Below are positions 25,852 through 35,034 of a DNA stretch of 64,000 bases, piece by piece. A model generated the notes under the pieces. That model searched no databases, was not told the origin of the DNA, and was given only the letters and a program-made list of their open reading frames with translations. Within the stretch, counting starts at the first letter, position 1. Every line of letters starts with the position of its first letter. Origin of the DNA: Kitasatospora herbaricolor (GTDB lineage Bacteria; Actinomycetota; Actinomycetes; Streptomycetales; Streptomycetaceae); NCBI RefSeq assembly GCF_030813695.1, contig NZ_JAUSVA010000002.1, positions 7,463,501 through 7,527,500 of the forward strand, in the 5' to 3' direction. A program made the translations under genes and the position numbers.

Positions 25852-26083
25852 CGGCCCGGGCGCAGTCGGGAGGCCGGCCGGCAGAGCGGCCGGGAGGGCG
25901 GTCCGGGGCCCGCGGGAAGAGCGGCCCGGACCATTCGCGGAATTCACGGTTGCGACCGCCGAGGGCGGGCGGGCGGCGTCGGCCTCCCGTCCGCCCGGGT
26001 CCGCCCCCGTCTCAGGTGGATAGTGATCGCCGGGCGGGTAGGGTGCGGGCAGCGCGCGCTTCAAGCTACCTGGAAGGAATCGT

Positions 26084-26926
26084 GTGGAAGCCAACACTCG
26101 TGGCACCGGGCGTCTACCGGCTGCCTTCCTGACCCCCGGGTCCTCCTCGTTCATGGACTTCCTGGCGGAGCACTCGCCGGAGCTGATCCCCGGCCGCCGC
26201 AGCCTCCCGGAGGGGCTCACCGTCGAGGCGCCGCACGGGACGACGATCGTCTCGGCGGTCTTCGACGGCGGCGTGGTGATCGCCGGTGACCGGCGCGCCA
26301 CCATGGGCAACGTGATCGCCCAGCGCGACATCGAGAAGGTCTTCCCGGCCGACGAGTACAGCGCGGTCGGCATCGCCGGCACCGCCGGCCTCGCCGTCGA
26401 GATGGTGCGGCTCTTCCAGCTGGAGCTGGAGCACTACGAGAAGATCGAGGGCACCGTGCTCTCCTTCGAGGGCAAGGCCAACCGGCTCACCACGATGATC
26501 CGCGGCAACCTGGGGATGGCCATGCAGGGCCTGGCGGTCGTCCCGCTCTTCGCGGGCTACGACCAGGACCTCGACCGCGGCCGGATCTTCACCTACGACG
26601 TCACCGGCGGCCGCTCCGAGGAGCGCGGCTTCGCCGCCACCGGCTCCGGCTCGGTGTTCGCCCGGGGCTCGATGAAGAAGCTCTACCGCGAGGGCCTCTC
26701 CTCGCAGCAGGCCTCGATGCTGGTCGTCCAGGCGCTCTACGACGCCGCCGACGACGACTCCGCGACCGGTGGGCCCGACCTGGCCCGCAAGATCTTCCCG
26801 ATCGTCTCGCTGATCACCGAGGACGGCTTCCGCAGGCTGTCCGAGTCCGAGGTCTCCGGCATCGCGCACTCGATCACCGACAAGCGGCTGGAGCACCCCA
26901 ACGGTCCGCAGGCACCGCTGATCTAG
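26084..26926 (+). CDS. prcB: 20S proteasome beta subunit
   Basis: 280 residues. A 52-residue propeptide is cut at HG|TT to expose catalytic Thr53 (Thr1 of the mature protein); the conserved Lys in GDRRAT... and the surrounding TTIVSAVFDGGVVIAGDRRAT strand fit an active beta subunit. Forms the inner rings of the PrcA7-PrcB14-PrcA7 barrel. GTG 26084 is preceded by GGAAGGA. The next gene, prcA, follows after 82 bases, so the two are likely one operon. Confidence 0.97.
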   Translation: MEANTRGTGRLPAAFLTPGSSSFMDFLAEHSPELIPGRRSLPEGLTVEAPHGTTIVSAVFDGGVVIAGDRRATMGNVIAQRDIEKVFPADEYSAVGIAGTAGLAVEMVRLFQLELEHYEKIEGTVLSFEGKANRLTTMIRGNLGMAMQGLAVVPLFAGYDQDLDRGRIFTYDVTGGRSEERGFAATGSGSVFARGSMKKLYREGLSSQQASMLVVQALYDAADDDSATGGPDLARKIFPIVSLITEDGFRRLSESEVSGIAHSITDKRLEHPNGPQAPLI

Positions 26927-27008
26927 TCCCTCCGCCCGATCCACCTCCCGACCCTCCCTCCCCGCCCCCGGGCCGGAGGGAGGTCCTGACAGAAGGGGAC
27001 GACCGCCG

Positions 27009-27761
27009 GTGTCGACACCGTTCTACGTCTCGCCTCAGCAGGCCATGGCGGACCGCGCGGAGTACGCCCGCAAGGGCATCGCGCGCGGCCGTAGCGTGGT
27101 CGTGCTCACCTACGCCGACGGCATCGTCTTCGTCGCCGAGAACACCTCGCGGGCCCTGCACAAGGTGTCCGAGATCTACGACAAGATCGCCTTCGCGGCC
27201 GTCGGCCGCTACAACGAGTTCGAGAACCTGCGCATCGGCGGCGTCCGCTACGCCGACCTGCGCGGCTACTCCTACGACCGGGCCGACGTGACGGCCCGGG
27301 GCCTGGCCAACGTCTACGCCCAGACGCTGGGCACCATCTTCTCCTCGGTGGGGGAGAAGCCCTACGAGGTCGAACTGATCGTCGCGGAGGTCGGCAGGAC
27401 CCCCGACGACGACCAGATCTACCGCCTCACCCCCGACGGTTCGGTGGTGGACGAGCAGAACAGCGTCGTGGTCGGCGGCAACGCCGACTCCATCGGCAAC
27501 TACCTGGGGCAGCGCCACCAGGTCGGGCTGAGCCTCACCGAGGCCCTCAGGCTGGCCGTGGACTCGCTCGCCAGGGACCCGAACGGCGGCTCCCCGCGCA
27601 CCCTGACGCCCGAGCAGCTGGAGGTCGCGGTCCTCGACCGCCAGCGGTTCCAGCAGCGCAAGTTCAAGCGGATCCTCGGCAGCCAGCTCGGCCGGCTGCT
27701 CGACGGGGACCAGTCCGCGGAGGCGGACGACGAGGACAAGCCGGCGGCGACGTCGGAGTAA
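27009..27761 (+). CDS. prcA: 20S proteasome alpha subunit
   Basis: 250 residues. The N-terminus MSTPFYVSPQQAMADRAEYARKGIARG is the gate-forming segment and H0 helix of bacterial alpha subunits; there is no catalytic Thr. Outer ring of the 20S barrel and docking surface for ARC. The acidic C-terminal 20 residues are variable. GTG start after AGAAGGGG. A strong hairpin follows 12 bases after the stop, ending the unit. Confidence 0.97.
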   Translation: MSTPFYVSPQQAMADRAEYARKGIARGRSVVVLTYADGIVFVAENTSRALHKVSEIYDKIAFAAVGRYNEFENLRIGGVRYADLRGYSYDRADVTARGLANVYAQTLGTIFSSVGEKPYEVELIVAEVGRTPDDDQIYRLTPDGSVVDEQNSVVVGGNADSIGNYLGQRHQVGLSLTEALRLAVDSLARDPNGGSPRTLTPEQLEVAVLDRQRFQQRKFKRILGSQLGRLLDGDQSAEADDEDKPAATSE

Positions 27762-27772
27762 TCCTCGTGAGT

Positions 27773-27810
27773 GAATCCCGTACGGCCGGCCGCACGGCCG
27801 TACGGGATTC
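27773..27810 (+). terminator. Terminator of the prcBA unit
   Basis: Perfect 16-bp stem (GAATCCCGTACGGCCG and its complement) with a 6-base loop, 12 bases after prcA. It separates pafA from the proteasome operon. Confidence 0.85.
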
Positions 27811-27922
27811 CGTGCCCCTACGGTGAATCGACGTCACATCCATGGTCGGACCAGGCCGGTCGTGAACGGATTGCCACCGTGGAGGCGGTTTCGGACAGCT
27901 CCAATCAGAGAATGGATGCCTC

Positions 27923-29284
27923 ATGGACCGCCGAATTTTCGGGCTGGAGAACGAGTACGGCGTCACGTGCACGTTTCGGGGACAACGACGTCTGTCTCCG
28001 GACGAGGTGGCCAGGTACCTCTTCCGCCGCGTAGTTTCCTGGGGCCGCAGCAGCAATGTCTTCCTGCGCAACGGTGCACGGCTCTACCTCGACGTCGGAT
28101 CGCACCCCGAGTACGCCACCCCCGAGTGCGACGAGGTCACCGAACTGGTGACGCACGACAAGGCGGGCGAGCGCATCCTCGAAGGCCTCCTGGTGGACGC
28201 CGAACGGCGGCTGCACGAGGAGGGCATCGCCGGCGACGTGTACCTCTTCAAGAACAACACCGACTCCGCCGGGAACTCCTACGGCTGCCACGAGAACTAC
28301 CTCGTCGCCCGGCACGGCGAGTTCTCCCGCCTCGCGGACGTGCTGATCCCGTTCCTGGTGACCCGCCAGCTGATCTGCGGCGCCGGCAAGGTGCTGCAGA
28401 CCCCGCGCGGCGCGGTCTACTGCGTCAGCCAGCGGGCCGAGCACATCTGGGAGGGCGTCAGCTCGGCGACCACCCGGTCCCGCCCGATCATCAACACCAG
28501 GGACGAGCCGCACGCCGACGCCGAGCGCTACCGCCGGCTGCACGTCATCGTCGGCGACTCGAACATGTCGGAGACCACCACCCTGCTCAAGGTGGGCGCC
28601 ACCGACCTGGTGCTGCGCCTGATCGAGGCCGGCGTGGTGATGCGCGACCTGACGCTGGAGAACCCGATCCGGGCGATCCGCGAGGTCAGCCACGACCTGA
28701 CCGGCACCCACCAGGTCCGGCTCGCCAACGGCCGGGAGGCCAGCGCGCTGGACATCCAGGAGGAGTACTACTCCAAGGCGCTGGAGTTCGCGGACCGCAA
28801 GGGCATCAACACCGGGACGATCGCCCGGGTGCTGGAGCTCTGGGGCCGCACCCTGGAGGCCGTCCGCACCGAGGACCTCGCGAAGGTCGGCAACGAGATC
28901 GACTGGATCATGAAGTACCGGCTGATCGAGCGGTACCGCGAGAAGCACCAGATGAGCATGTCCAACCCCCGGGTGGCGCAGATCGACCTCGCCTACCACG
29001 ACATCCACCGCCGCCGCGGCCTCTTCTACCTGCTGCAGGGCAAGGGCCAGGCCGAGCGGGTGACCACGGACCTCAAGACCTTCGAGGCCAAGTCCGTCCC
29101 GCCGCAGACCACCCGGGCCCGGCTGCGCGGCGACTTCATCCGCCGCGCGCAGGAGCAGCGCCGCGACTTCACCGTCGACTGGGTGCACCTGAAGCTGAAC
29201 GACCAGGCGCAGCGCACCGTCCTGTGCAAGGACCCGTTCCGTTCGGTGGACGAGCGGGTGGAGAAGCTGATCGCCGGCATGTGA
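27923..29284 (+). CDS. pafA: Pup-protein ligase
   Basis: Activates Pup-Glu with ATP and joins it to lysines of target proteins. 453 residues. Begins MDRRIFGLENEYGVTC, with the catalytic Glu9 in the same motif as Dop; it lacks the Dop loop, going directly from RGQRRLSPDEV to SWGRSSNVFLRNGARLY. Conserved IINTRDEPHAD and the C-terminal Pup-interacting domain are present. There is no strong Shine-Dalgarno before the ATG. Two genes that lie between prcA and pafA in some streptomycetes are missing here. Confidence 0.97.
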   Translation: MDRRIFGLENEYGVTCTFRGQRRLSPDEVARYLFRRVVSWGRSSNVFLRNGARLYLDVGSHPEYATPECDEVTELVTHDKAGERILEGLLVDAERRLHEEGIAGDVYLFKNNTDSAGNSYGCHENYLVARHGEFSRLADVLIPFLVTRQLICGAGKVLQTPRGAVYCVSQRAEHIWEGVSSATTRSRPIINTRDEPHADAERYRRLHVIVGDSNMSETTTLLKVGATDLVLRLIEAGVVMRDLTLENPIRAIREVSHDLTGTHQVRLANGREASALDIQEEYYSKALEFADRKGINTGTIARVLELWGRTLEAVRTEDLAKVGNEIDWIMKYRLIERYREKHQMSMSNPRVAQIDLAYHDIHRRRGLFYLLQGKGQAERVTTDLKTFEAKSVPPQTTRARLRGDFIRRAQEQRRDFTVDWVHLKLNDQAQRTVLCKDPFRSVDERVEKLIAGM

Positions 29285-29294
29285 CCCGGACGGC

Positions 29295-29338
29295 CCGGAC
29301 GGCCCGCACCCCCTTCGCAGGGGGTGCGGGCCGTCCGG
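29295..29338 (+). terminator. Terminator of pafA
   Basis: Perfect 19-bp stem (first arm 29295-29313, second arm 29320-29338) with a TTCGCA loop, starting 10 bases after the pafA stop codon. Confidence 0.88.
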
Positions 29339-29502
29339 TGCGCAGGGCCCGGGGCCGGCCGGCGGGAGCGGTCCGGGAGCCCCCGCGCGAGGTGTGACGT
29401 GGGGCGGTGCGCCCGTGTCGCCTACCGGGGCGGGGCGTGGTCTCGGCATACGCTGTCGGAGGATGTCCGAACAGCTGCACTTGACCGACAGTTAGGAACA
29501 CC

Positions 29503-30486
29503 GTGCGTCGCACCGCCGGGTTGCTCGTAGTCCTGCCCCTGACGCTGCTGCTGGCCTGCAGCAGCAGCTCCAAGGCGCCGGCCGAGGTGTCGCCCTCGGC
29601 GTCGAGTGCCGCGCCGACGGTGCCGGCGCCGGTGGACGAGGCGGCGCCGATGCCGACCGTCGAGGGGTCCTTCGGCAGCAAGGCCGTGATCACGATCCCG
29701 GCCGGGCAGCCCAGCGGTCAGTTCGTGATCAAGACGCTCAGCGAGGGCGACCGCCAGACGGTGAGCAAGGGCGACTGGGTGACGGTCAACTACTCCGCCA
29801 AGGACTGGACGACCGGCAAGGAGCTGAAGAGCTCCTACGACGCCGACGGCAAGCCGCAGCTCTTCCAGGCGGGCAGCGGCCAGCTGGTGCCGGCCTTCGA
29901 CCAGGCCGTGGTCGGGAAGAAGGTCGGCAGCCGGATCCTGGTGGTGGCCCCGCCGGCCGCCGCCTTCGGGGACCAGGGCAACACCACGCTTGGCGTGGCG
30001 CCGGGCGACACCGTGGTGTTCGTGCTGGACATCACCGAGGCCCTGCCGCAGGACTCCACCCTCTCCGGGACGATGACCCAGGCCCCGCCGACCTCGCCGC
30101 AGGTGAAGGACAACGGCAAGGCCGCCCCGACGATCACCATCCCGCCCGGCCAGGCGCCGCCCACCGACCTCCAGCAGTTCGTGCTGATCAAGGGCGAGGG
30201 CAAGCAGGTGCAGACCGGCCAGACCCTGGTGGTCCAGTACACCGGGGTGCTGTGGAGCAACGGCCAGCAGTTCGACTCCTCGTGGAGCCACGGCGGCGCC
30301 CAGGCCCTCCAGGTCGGGACCAAGAGCCTGATCGAGGGCTGGGACAAGGGCCTGGTCGGCCAGACCGTCGGCAGCCGGGTGATGCTCGTGGTGCCGCCCG
30401 CCCTGGGGTACAAGGACCAGGCGCAGGGCGCGGTGCCGGCGAACTCGACGCTGGTGTTCGTGATCGACATCCTGGAGGCGGTCTGA
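29503..30486 (+). CDS. FKBP-type peptidyl-prolyl isomerase lipoprotein with two FKBP domains
   Basis: 327 residues. The signal ends LLLAC, so the protein is probably lipid-anchored at Cys19. Two FKBP-fold domains follow. The first (about 55-185) keeps WVTVNYSAKDWTTG but is degenerate. The second (about 215-327) is canonical: LVVQYTGVLWSNGQQFDSSW, LIEGWDKGLVGQTVGSRVMLVVPP, GYKDQ. It helps proline isomerisation of exported proteins. Neighbour of two further FKBP genes in the same direction, the first of which shares its two-domain design. Confidence 0.92.
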   Translation: MRRTAGLLVVLPLTLLLACSSSSKAPAEVSPSASSAAPTVPAPVDEAAPMPTVEGSFGSKAVITIPAGQPSGQFVIKTLSEGDRQTVSKGDWVTVNYSAKDWTTGKELKSSYDADGKPQLFQAGSGQLVPAFDQAVVGKKVGSRILVVAPPAAAFGDQGNTTLGVAPGDTVVFVLDITEALPQDSTLSGTMTQAPPTSPQVKDNGKAAPTITIPPGQAPPTDLQQFVLIKGEGKQVQTGQTLVVQYTGVLWSNGQQFDSSWSHGGAQALQVGTKSLIEGWDKGLVGQTVGSRVMLVVPPALGYKDQAQGAVPANSTLVFVIDILEAV

Positions 30487-30685
30487 CCGTACGGGTCGCT
30501 CGGCTCGTACGCTTGGCGGGCGCTCGTACACCAGACGCGCCCGTCCTCATACTGACCTGTCATACTGCTGCCCTCCCGCACTGTGGTGGCCAGGGCTTCC
30601 GGGTGCGGCGGCAGTACGGCAGGATCTCGGCGATCAGCAAGCCGGCCGGTAGGCCTCGAAGACCTGGTGAGATGGATGGGGAGTC

Positions 30686-31993
30686 ATGTCTGAGAAAGCG
30701 TCGAGCCCGGGTGGGCCCGGCACCGCGAACGGCTCCGCCGGCGACCCGACGGACTCGCGTCCGGGCGGGCCGCTGCCCGGCGACGGCGAGTCGATCGTGG
30801 TTCCGCCGTCGATCCTGAAGCAGCAGGCCGGCTGGGGCAGCCCCGGTGACGCGCCGCGGCCGAAGACCGGCACCGCGACGGACGAGGCCCCGCAGATCTT
30901 CGCCTCGAACGTGCGCCGCCAGGACACCTCCGAGGCCGGGTACTACGAGAACCCGCCCAGCGTGGGCAAGCTCGGCCTGATCCTGGGCACCGTGCTGGCC
31001 GTGCTGCTGGCCGGCAGCGCGGTGACGCTCTACCTGGTGAACCGCGACGGCAAGTCCTCGGCCGCCTCCACCCCGGTGGACGCCGCGCCGACGGCCGCCC
31101 CGACGCCCACCGCCGACCCGGTGCCGCCGATCAAGGACAGCGCCAAGGTGCTGCCGACGGTCACCGGCGACTTCGGCAAGAAGGCGGTCATCACCACGCC
31201 CGCCGAGGCCGCCGACGGCACCTTCGTGGTCAAGGTCCTCTCCGAGGGCAGCGGCCCGGTCGTCGAGAAGAACTCCTGGACCTCGGTCGACTACACCGCC
31301 AAGGACTGGACCACCGGCAAGGACATCCCCAGCTCGTACGACGAGAAGGGCAAGCCGCAGATCTTCCAGGCCGGCACCGACGCGCTGATCCCGGCGCTCG
31401 ACCAGGCCGTCGTCGGCAAGAAGGCCGGCAGCCGGGTCCTGGTGGTGGCACCGCCGGCCGCCGCCTTCGGCGCCCAGGGCAACACCAGCATGTCGATCGG
31501 CGCGAAGGACAACCTGGTCTTCGTGATCGACATCCAGCGGGTGAACGCCCCCGACGCGGTGGTCAGCGGCACCGTCACCCCGCCGCCCGCGGACTTCCCG
31601 CAGGTGAAGGACAACGGCAAGAAGGCCGCCGAGATCACCCCGGTCAAGGGCGCGGCCGAGCCGACCGAGCTCAAGAGCCACGTGCTGATCCAGGGCACCG
31701 GCCCCAAGGTCGAGTCGGGCGAGAAGGTCCTCGTCCAGTACACCGGCGCGCTGTGGAAGGACGGCAAGAAGTTCGACTCCTCGCTCGACAAGGGCCAGGC
31801 GTTCTCCTTCTCCGTCGGCGGCGGCCAGGTCATCGAGGGCTGGGACAAGGGCCTGCAGGGCGTGGCCGTCGGCAGCCGGGTCGAGCTGGTGATCCCCGCC
31901 TCGCTCGGCTACAAGGACCAGGCGCAGGGTGACATTCCGGCCAACTCCACCCTGGTCTTCGTGGTCGACGTGCTCGACGCCGGTGTGGGCTGA
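30686..31993 (+). CDS. Membrane-anchored FKBP-type peptidyl-prolyl isomerase with two FKBP domains
   Basis: 435 residues. A disordered cytoplasmic N-terminus (about 90 residues), one membrane helix (about 93-115, LGLILGTVLAVLLAGSAV) and two extracytoplasmic FKBP domains. The first is divergent, as in the preceding lipoprotein; the second is canonical (VLVQYTGALWKDGKKFDSSLDKG, VIEGWDKGLQGVAVGS). The strong likeness to the previous gene points to tandem duplication with change of anchoring. ATG 30686 lies after a weak GGGGAG. Confidence 0.92.
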   Translation: MSEKASSPGGPGTANGSAGDPTDSRPGGPLPGDGESIVVPPSILKQQAGWGSPGDAPRPKTGTATDEAPQIFASNVRRQDTSEAGYYENPPSVGKLGLILGTVLAVLLAGSAVTLYLVNRDGKSSAASTPVDAAPTAAPTPTADPVPPIKDSAKVLPTVTGDFGKKAVITTPAEAADGTFVVKVLSEGSGPVVEKNSWTSVDYTAKDWTTGKDIPSSYDEKGKPQIFQAGTDALIPALDQAVVGKKAGSRVLVVAPPAAAFGAQGNTSMSIGAKDNLVFVIDIQRVNAPDAVVSGTVTPPPADFPQVKDNGKKAAEITPVKGAAEPTELKSHVLIQGTGPKVESGEKVLVQYTGALWKDGKKFDSSLDKGQAFSFSVGGGQVIEGWDKGLQGVAVGSRVELVIPASLGYKDQAQGDIPANSTLVFVVDVLDAGVG

Positions 31994-32155
31994 CCCGCCT
32001 TCGGGTGACAATGGGACGTGAATGACCTTCGAGCGGGGCCGCGTGGCCTGCGCTCGGGCGGGCGGCGGGCGCCCGTACCGTGGTTCCGGAAGGAACAGCG
32101 GTGCGGGTACCTGCCGCTCCGTCATGTACGTAACGATCCGTGAGAAGAGGCAGTT

Positions 32156-32521
32156 GTGAGCAAGCCCGAGATCGACTTCCCCGTTGGCGACCCGCCCACC
32201 GAGCTGCAGATCCGTGACATCACGGTCGGCGACGGTGCCGAGGCCAAGTCGGGCCAGGTCGTCGAGGTGCACTACGTCGGTGTCGCGTTCAGCACCGGCG
32301 AGGAGTTCGACGCGAGCTGGAACCGTGGCTCGTCGTTCAAGTTCCCGCTCGGTGGCGGCCGCGTCATCAAGGGCTGGGACCAGGGCGTCGTCGGCATGAA
32401 GGTCGGTGGCCGGCGCGAGCTGACCATCCCCGCGCACCTCGCCTACGGCAACCAGTCGCCGACCCCGGCCATCAAGCCGGGCGAGACGCTGATCTTCGTC
32501 GTCGACCTGCTCGGCGTCTGA
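32156..32521 (+). CDS. Cytosolic FKBP-type peptidyl-prolyl isomerase
   Basis: 121 residues, a single FKBP domain without a signal. All core residues are present: VEVHYVGVAFSTGEEFDASW, the VIKGWDQGVVGMKVGGRRELTIP loop and AYGNQSP. This is the standard short actinobacterial FKBP. GTG 32156 is supported by the family N-terminus (SKPEIDFPVGD) and AGAGGC upstream. A terminator follows. Confidence 0.95.
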   Translation: MSKPEIDFPVGDPPTELQIRDITVGDGAEAKSGQVVEVHYVGVAFSTGEEFDASWNRGSSFKFPLGGGRVIKGWDQGVVGMKVGGRRELTIPAHLAYGNQSPTPAIKPGETLIFVVDLLGV

Positions 32522-32604
32522 TCCGTACCGCCCGGTCCGTGCCGGCCGAGCGTCGTCGGACGATCGGCACCGCTTGACCCGGGCGGCCCCGCGAGGCGGC
32601 CGTC

Positions 32605-32644
32605 CCGAGGGCCGCACCCCGCAAGCCGGGGGTGCGGCCCTCGG
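32605..32644 (+). terminator. Terminator after the third FKBP gene
   Basis: Perfect 16-bp stem (CCGAGGGCCGCACCCC with its complement) with an 8-base loop, 83 bases after the stop. Confidence 0.8.
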
Positions 32645-32797
32645 TGCTGCCCGTGGCGGACGGCGCGGCCCCGGTGGGACCCGACCCGCCTCGGCTTTCG
32701 CCGACGGTGGCGGTACCGGTACGGTCGGGGCGCCGGGTACACGGATTCCCGGCGGGCGCAACCCCGCGCGCGGCGCGGCACACCGGAAGGGTCAGCG

Positions 32798-33811
32798 ATG
32801 GCGATCGCCAAGGCAGAGCGGCTGATGAATCTCGCCCTGTGCCTGATGAACACCAGACGGCCGCTCTCCAAGAAGGAGCTGCGGGAGTCCGTCGAGGCCT
32901 ACCGCGAGGCGTGGCAGAACGGCAGCGAGGACGCCTTCAACCGGATGTTCGAGCGGGACAAGGACGACCTGCGCGAACTGGGCCTGGTCATCGACGTGGA
33001 CGAGAACTCGCTGGACGGCGAACTCGGCTACCTCGCCCGCGCCGACCGCAACCGGCTGCCCGAGATCGCGCTCGACGCCGAGGAGGCCGCGGCGCTGACC
33101 CTGGTCGCCCGGGTGTGGCAGCAGGCCAAGATGTCCGGCGCGGCCAGCGGCGCCCTGCAGAAGCTGCGCGCGGCCGGCGTCCCCTTCGCCGAGACCGGGA
33201 CGCACAGCGCCCTGGAGCCGCGGATCCCCGCCCGCGAGGCCGCCTTCGAACCGCTGCTGACCGCCGCCCGGGACCGCCGGCCGGTCACCTTCGAGTACCG
33301 CAAGGCCGGCGCCGGCGCCCCCGAGCAGCGGGCCGTCGAGCCGTGGGCCCTGGAGTGCTGGCGCGGTCACTGGTACCTGGCCGGCTGGGACCGCGACCGC
33401 CAGGACGCCCGGGTGTTCCGGCTGAGCCGGATCACCGGCAAGGTCCGCTCCCGCTCCGGCGCCTTCACCGGGGCCGTCCCCGAGCACGTGGACGTCCGGG
33501 CGTACGTCGCCACCTTCGCCGGCGAGGGCGCCACCGCCACCGCCACCGTCCGGCTGCGCCGCGGGGCCGGCTTCCCGCTGCGCACCAAGGCGCTGGGCAC
33601 CCGCCGGGTGGACGAGACCTGGGACGAGCTGGAGATCCCGTACGGCTACGGGCTGGGCGCCCACCTCGCCGAGTTCGGCCCCGACCTGGTGGTGCTGGGC
33701 CCGGACGACCTGCGGGCCGACGTCATCGACCGGCTGCGCGCGGTGGCCGGACTGGAAGCGACCGCGGCCGTGAGCCTGACCGGCGCCGCGACCGAGGGAG
33801 CACAGGCATGA
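32798..33811 (+). CDS. pafB: WYL-domain DNA-damage regulator PafB
   Basis: 337 residues: an N-terminal winged helix (KAERLMNLALCLMNTRRPLSKKELRE), a central WYL domain (RPVTFEYRKAG, WALECWRGHWYLAGWDRDR) and a C-terminal WCX domain. With PafC it forms the PafBC activator of the RecA-independent DNA-damage response in actinobacteria. Its stop overlaps the pafC start by 4 bases (ATGA), so the partners are made together. Despite the name, its role in pupylation is by neighbourhood only. Confidence 0.95.
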   Translation: MAIAKAERLMNLALCLMNTRRPLSKKELRESVEAYREAWQNGSEDAFNRMFERDKDDLRELGLVIDVDENSLDGELGYLARADRNRLPEIALDAEEAAALTLVARVWQQAKMSGAASGALQKLRAAGVPFAETGTHSALEPRIPAREAAFEPLLTAARDRRPVTFEYRKAGAGAPEQRAVEPWALECWRGHWYLAGWDRDRQDARVFRLSRITGKVRSRSGAFTGAVPEHVDVRAYVATFAGEGATATATVRLRRGAGFPLRTKALGTRRVDETWDELEIPYGYGLGAHLAEFGPDLVVLGPDDLRADVIDRLRAVAGLEATAAVSLTGAATEGAQA

Positions 33812-34764
33812 GCAACGCCATCGACCAGACCCGCCGGATGCTCTCCCTGGTCACCTACCTGCGCGAGCGCCCCGGCGCCGAGGTGGCCGAGGTGGCCCGC
33901 GCCTTCGGGATCAGCGAGCGCGAGCTGATCGGCGACCTCAACGTGCTGCCGATGTGCGGCACCAGCTTCCGCGGCGGCGACCTGCTGGACATCGACACCG
34001 ACGGTGACCGGATCTGGTGGCACAACGTCGACGACGTGGCCCAGCCGCTGCGCCTCGCCGCCGACGAGGCCACCGCACTGCTGGTCGCCGCGCGGGCGGT
34101 GGCCGGGCTGCCGGGCCTGCGCGAGCGCGACCGGGAGGCCCTCACCCGGGCCGTCGCCAAGATCGAGAACGCGGCGGGGGACAGCGCCGAGGGCAGCGCC
34201 CGGGTCGGCGTCACCTTCGAGGCCGAGAGCCACGTCTTCGCCGACATCGACCGGGCGCTCAGCGAGGGCCGCCGGCTCTGGCTGCGCTACTACTCGCACG
34301 GCCGCGGCGGGATGACCGAGCGCGAGGTCGACCCGATCCGCCTGGTCACCGAGGGCCACACCTACCTGGAGGCCTGGTGCCGGGTCTCCGAGGACCGGCG
34401 GATGTTCCGGCTCGACCGGGTGGCCGAGATCAAGGTGCTGGACACCCCCTCCGACCCGCCGCGGCTGGAGCCCCGGGACCTCTCCGGCGGACTGGTGAAC
34501 CCCTCCGCCGACGATCCCGAGGTGGTGGTCGAGGTCGGCCCCGGCGGGCGCTGGGTGGCCGAGTACTACACCCACGACTCGGCGCAGGAGCTGCCCGACG
34601 GCGGACTGCGGATCACCCTGCGCAGCGCCGACCCGTCCGGTCTGCGCCCGCTCGCGCTGCGGCTCGGCCGCGACGGCCGGATCGTCTCACCGCCCGAGCT
34701 CGCGGAGCAGGCCGCGGCGGCCGCCCTGGAGGCGCTGGCGGGATACCCCGAAGGGCGGGCCTGA
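33808..34764 (+). CDS. pafC: WYL-domain DNA-damage regulator PafC
   Basis: 318 residues with the same three-part layout as PafB: helix-turn-helix (QTRRMLSLVTYLRERPGAEVAEVAR), WYL domain (RRLWLRYYSHGRGGMTEREVDPIRLV, TYLEAWCR) and WCX domain. Paralogue and partner of PafB; the two bind single-stranded DNA signals and promoters as a heterodimer (family knowledge). The ATG at 33808 overlaps the pafB stop. Confidence 0.95.
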   Translation: MSNAIDQTRRMLSLVTYLRERPGAEVAEVARAFGISERELIGDLNVLPMCGTSFRGGDLLDIDTDGDRIWWHNVDDVAQPLRLAADEATALLVAARAVAGLPGLRERDREALTRAVAKIENAAGDSAEGSARVGVTFEAESHVFADIDRALSEGRRLWLRYYSHGRGGMTEREVDPIRLVTEGHTYLEAWCRVSEDRRMFRLDRVAEIKVLDTPSDPPRLEPRDLSGGLVNPSADDPEVVVEVGPGGRWVAEYYTHDSAQELPDGGLRITLRSADPSGLRPLALRLGRDGRIVSPPELAEQAAAAALEALAGYPEGRA

Positions 34765-34766
34765 CG

Positions 34767-34997
34767 GTGGAGCCGGACACCAGGTTCAAGGTCTACTGCT
34801 CGGACTGCCGGGAGAAGGTGGAGCTGCCCACGGAGGCGTTCCGGCTGACCCTCGGCCGGACCCCGGCGCAGTCGTACTACAGCTTCAGCTGCCCGTCCTG
34901 CGGGGCGGGGGTCCGCAAGCCCGCGGGTGAGAAGATCGTCGAGGCGCTGACCCGGGCCGGCGTGCGCACCATGCGGCTGGTCCCGGCGGAGGGGTGA
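34767..34997 (+). CDS. Small zinc-ribbon protein
   Basis: 76 residues from GTG 34767, 2 bases after the pafC stop. Two CxxC knuckles (CSDC near residue 11, CPSC near residue 42) form a likely zinc ribbon, followed by a helix (GEKIVEALTRAGVRT). No catalytic domain. It is probably cotranscribed with pafBC and may bind nucleic acid or protein; its function is unknown. Compact size, codon use and the paired cysteines support a real gene. Confidence 0.75.
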   Translation: MEPDTRFKVYCSDCREKVELPTEAFRLTLGRTPAQSYYSFSCPSCGAGVRKPAGEKIVEALTRAGVRTMRLVPAEG

Positions 34998-35034
34998 CGC
35001 GGGGGCGTGCGGGCCAGGGCCTAGGCTTGGCGTC

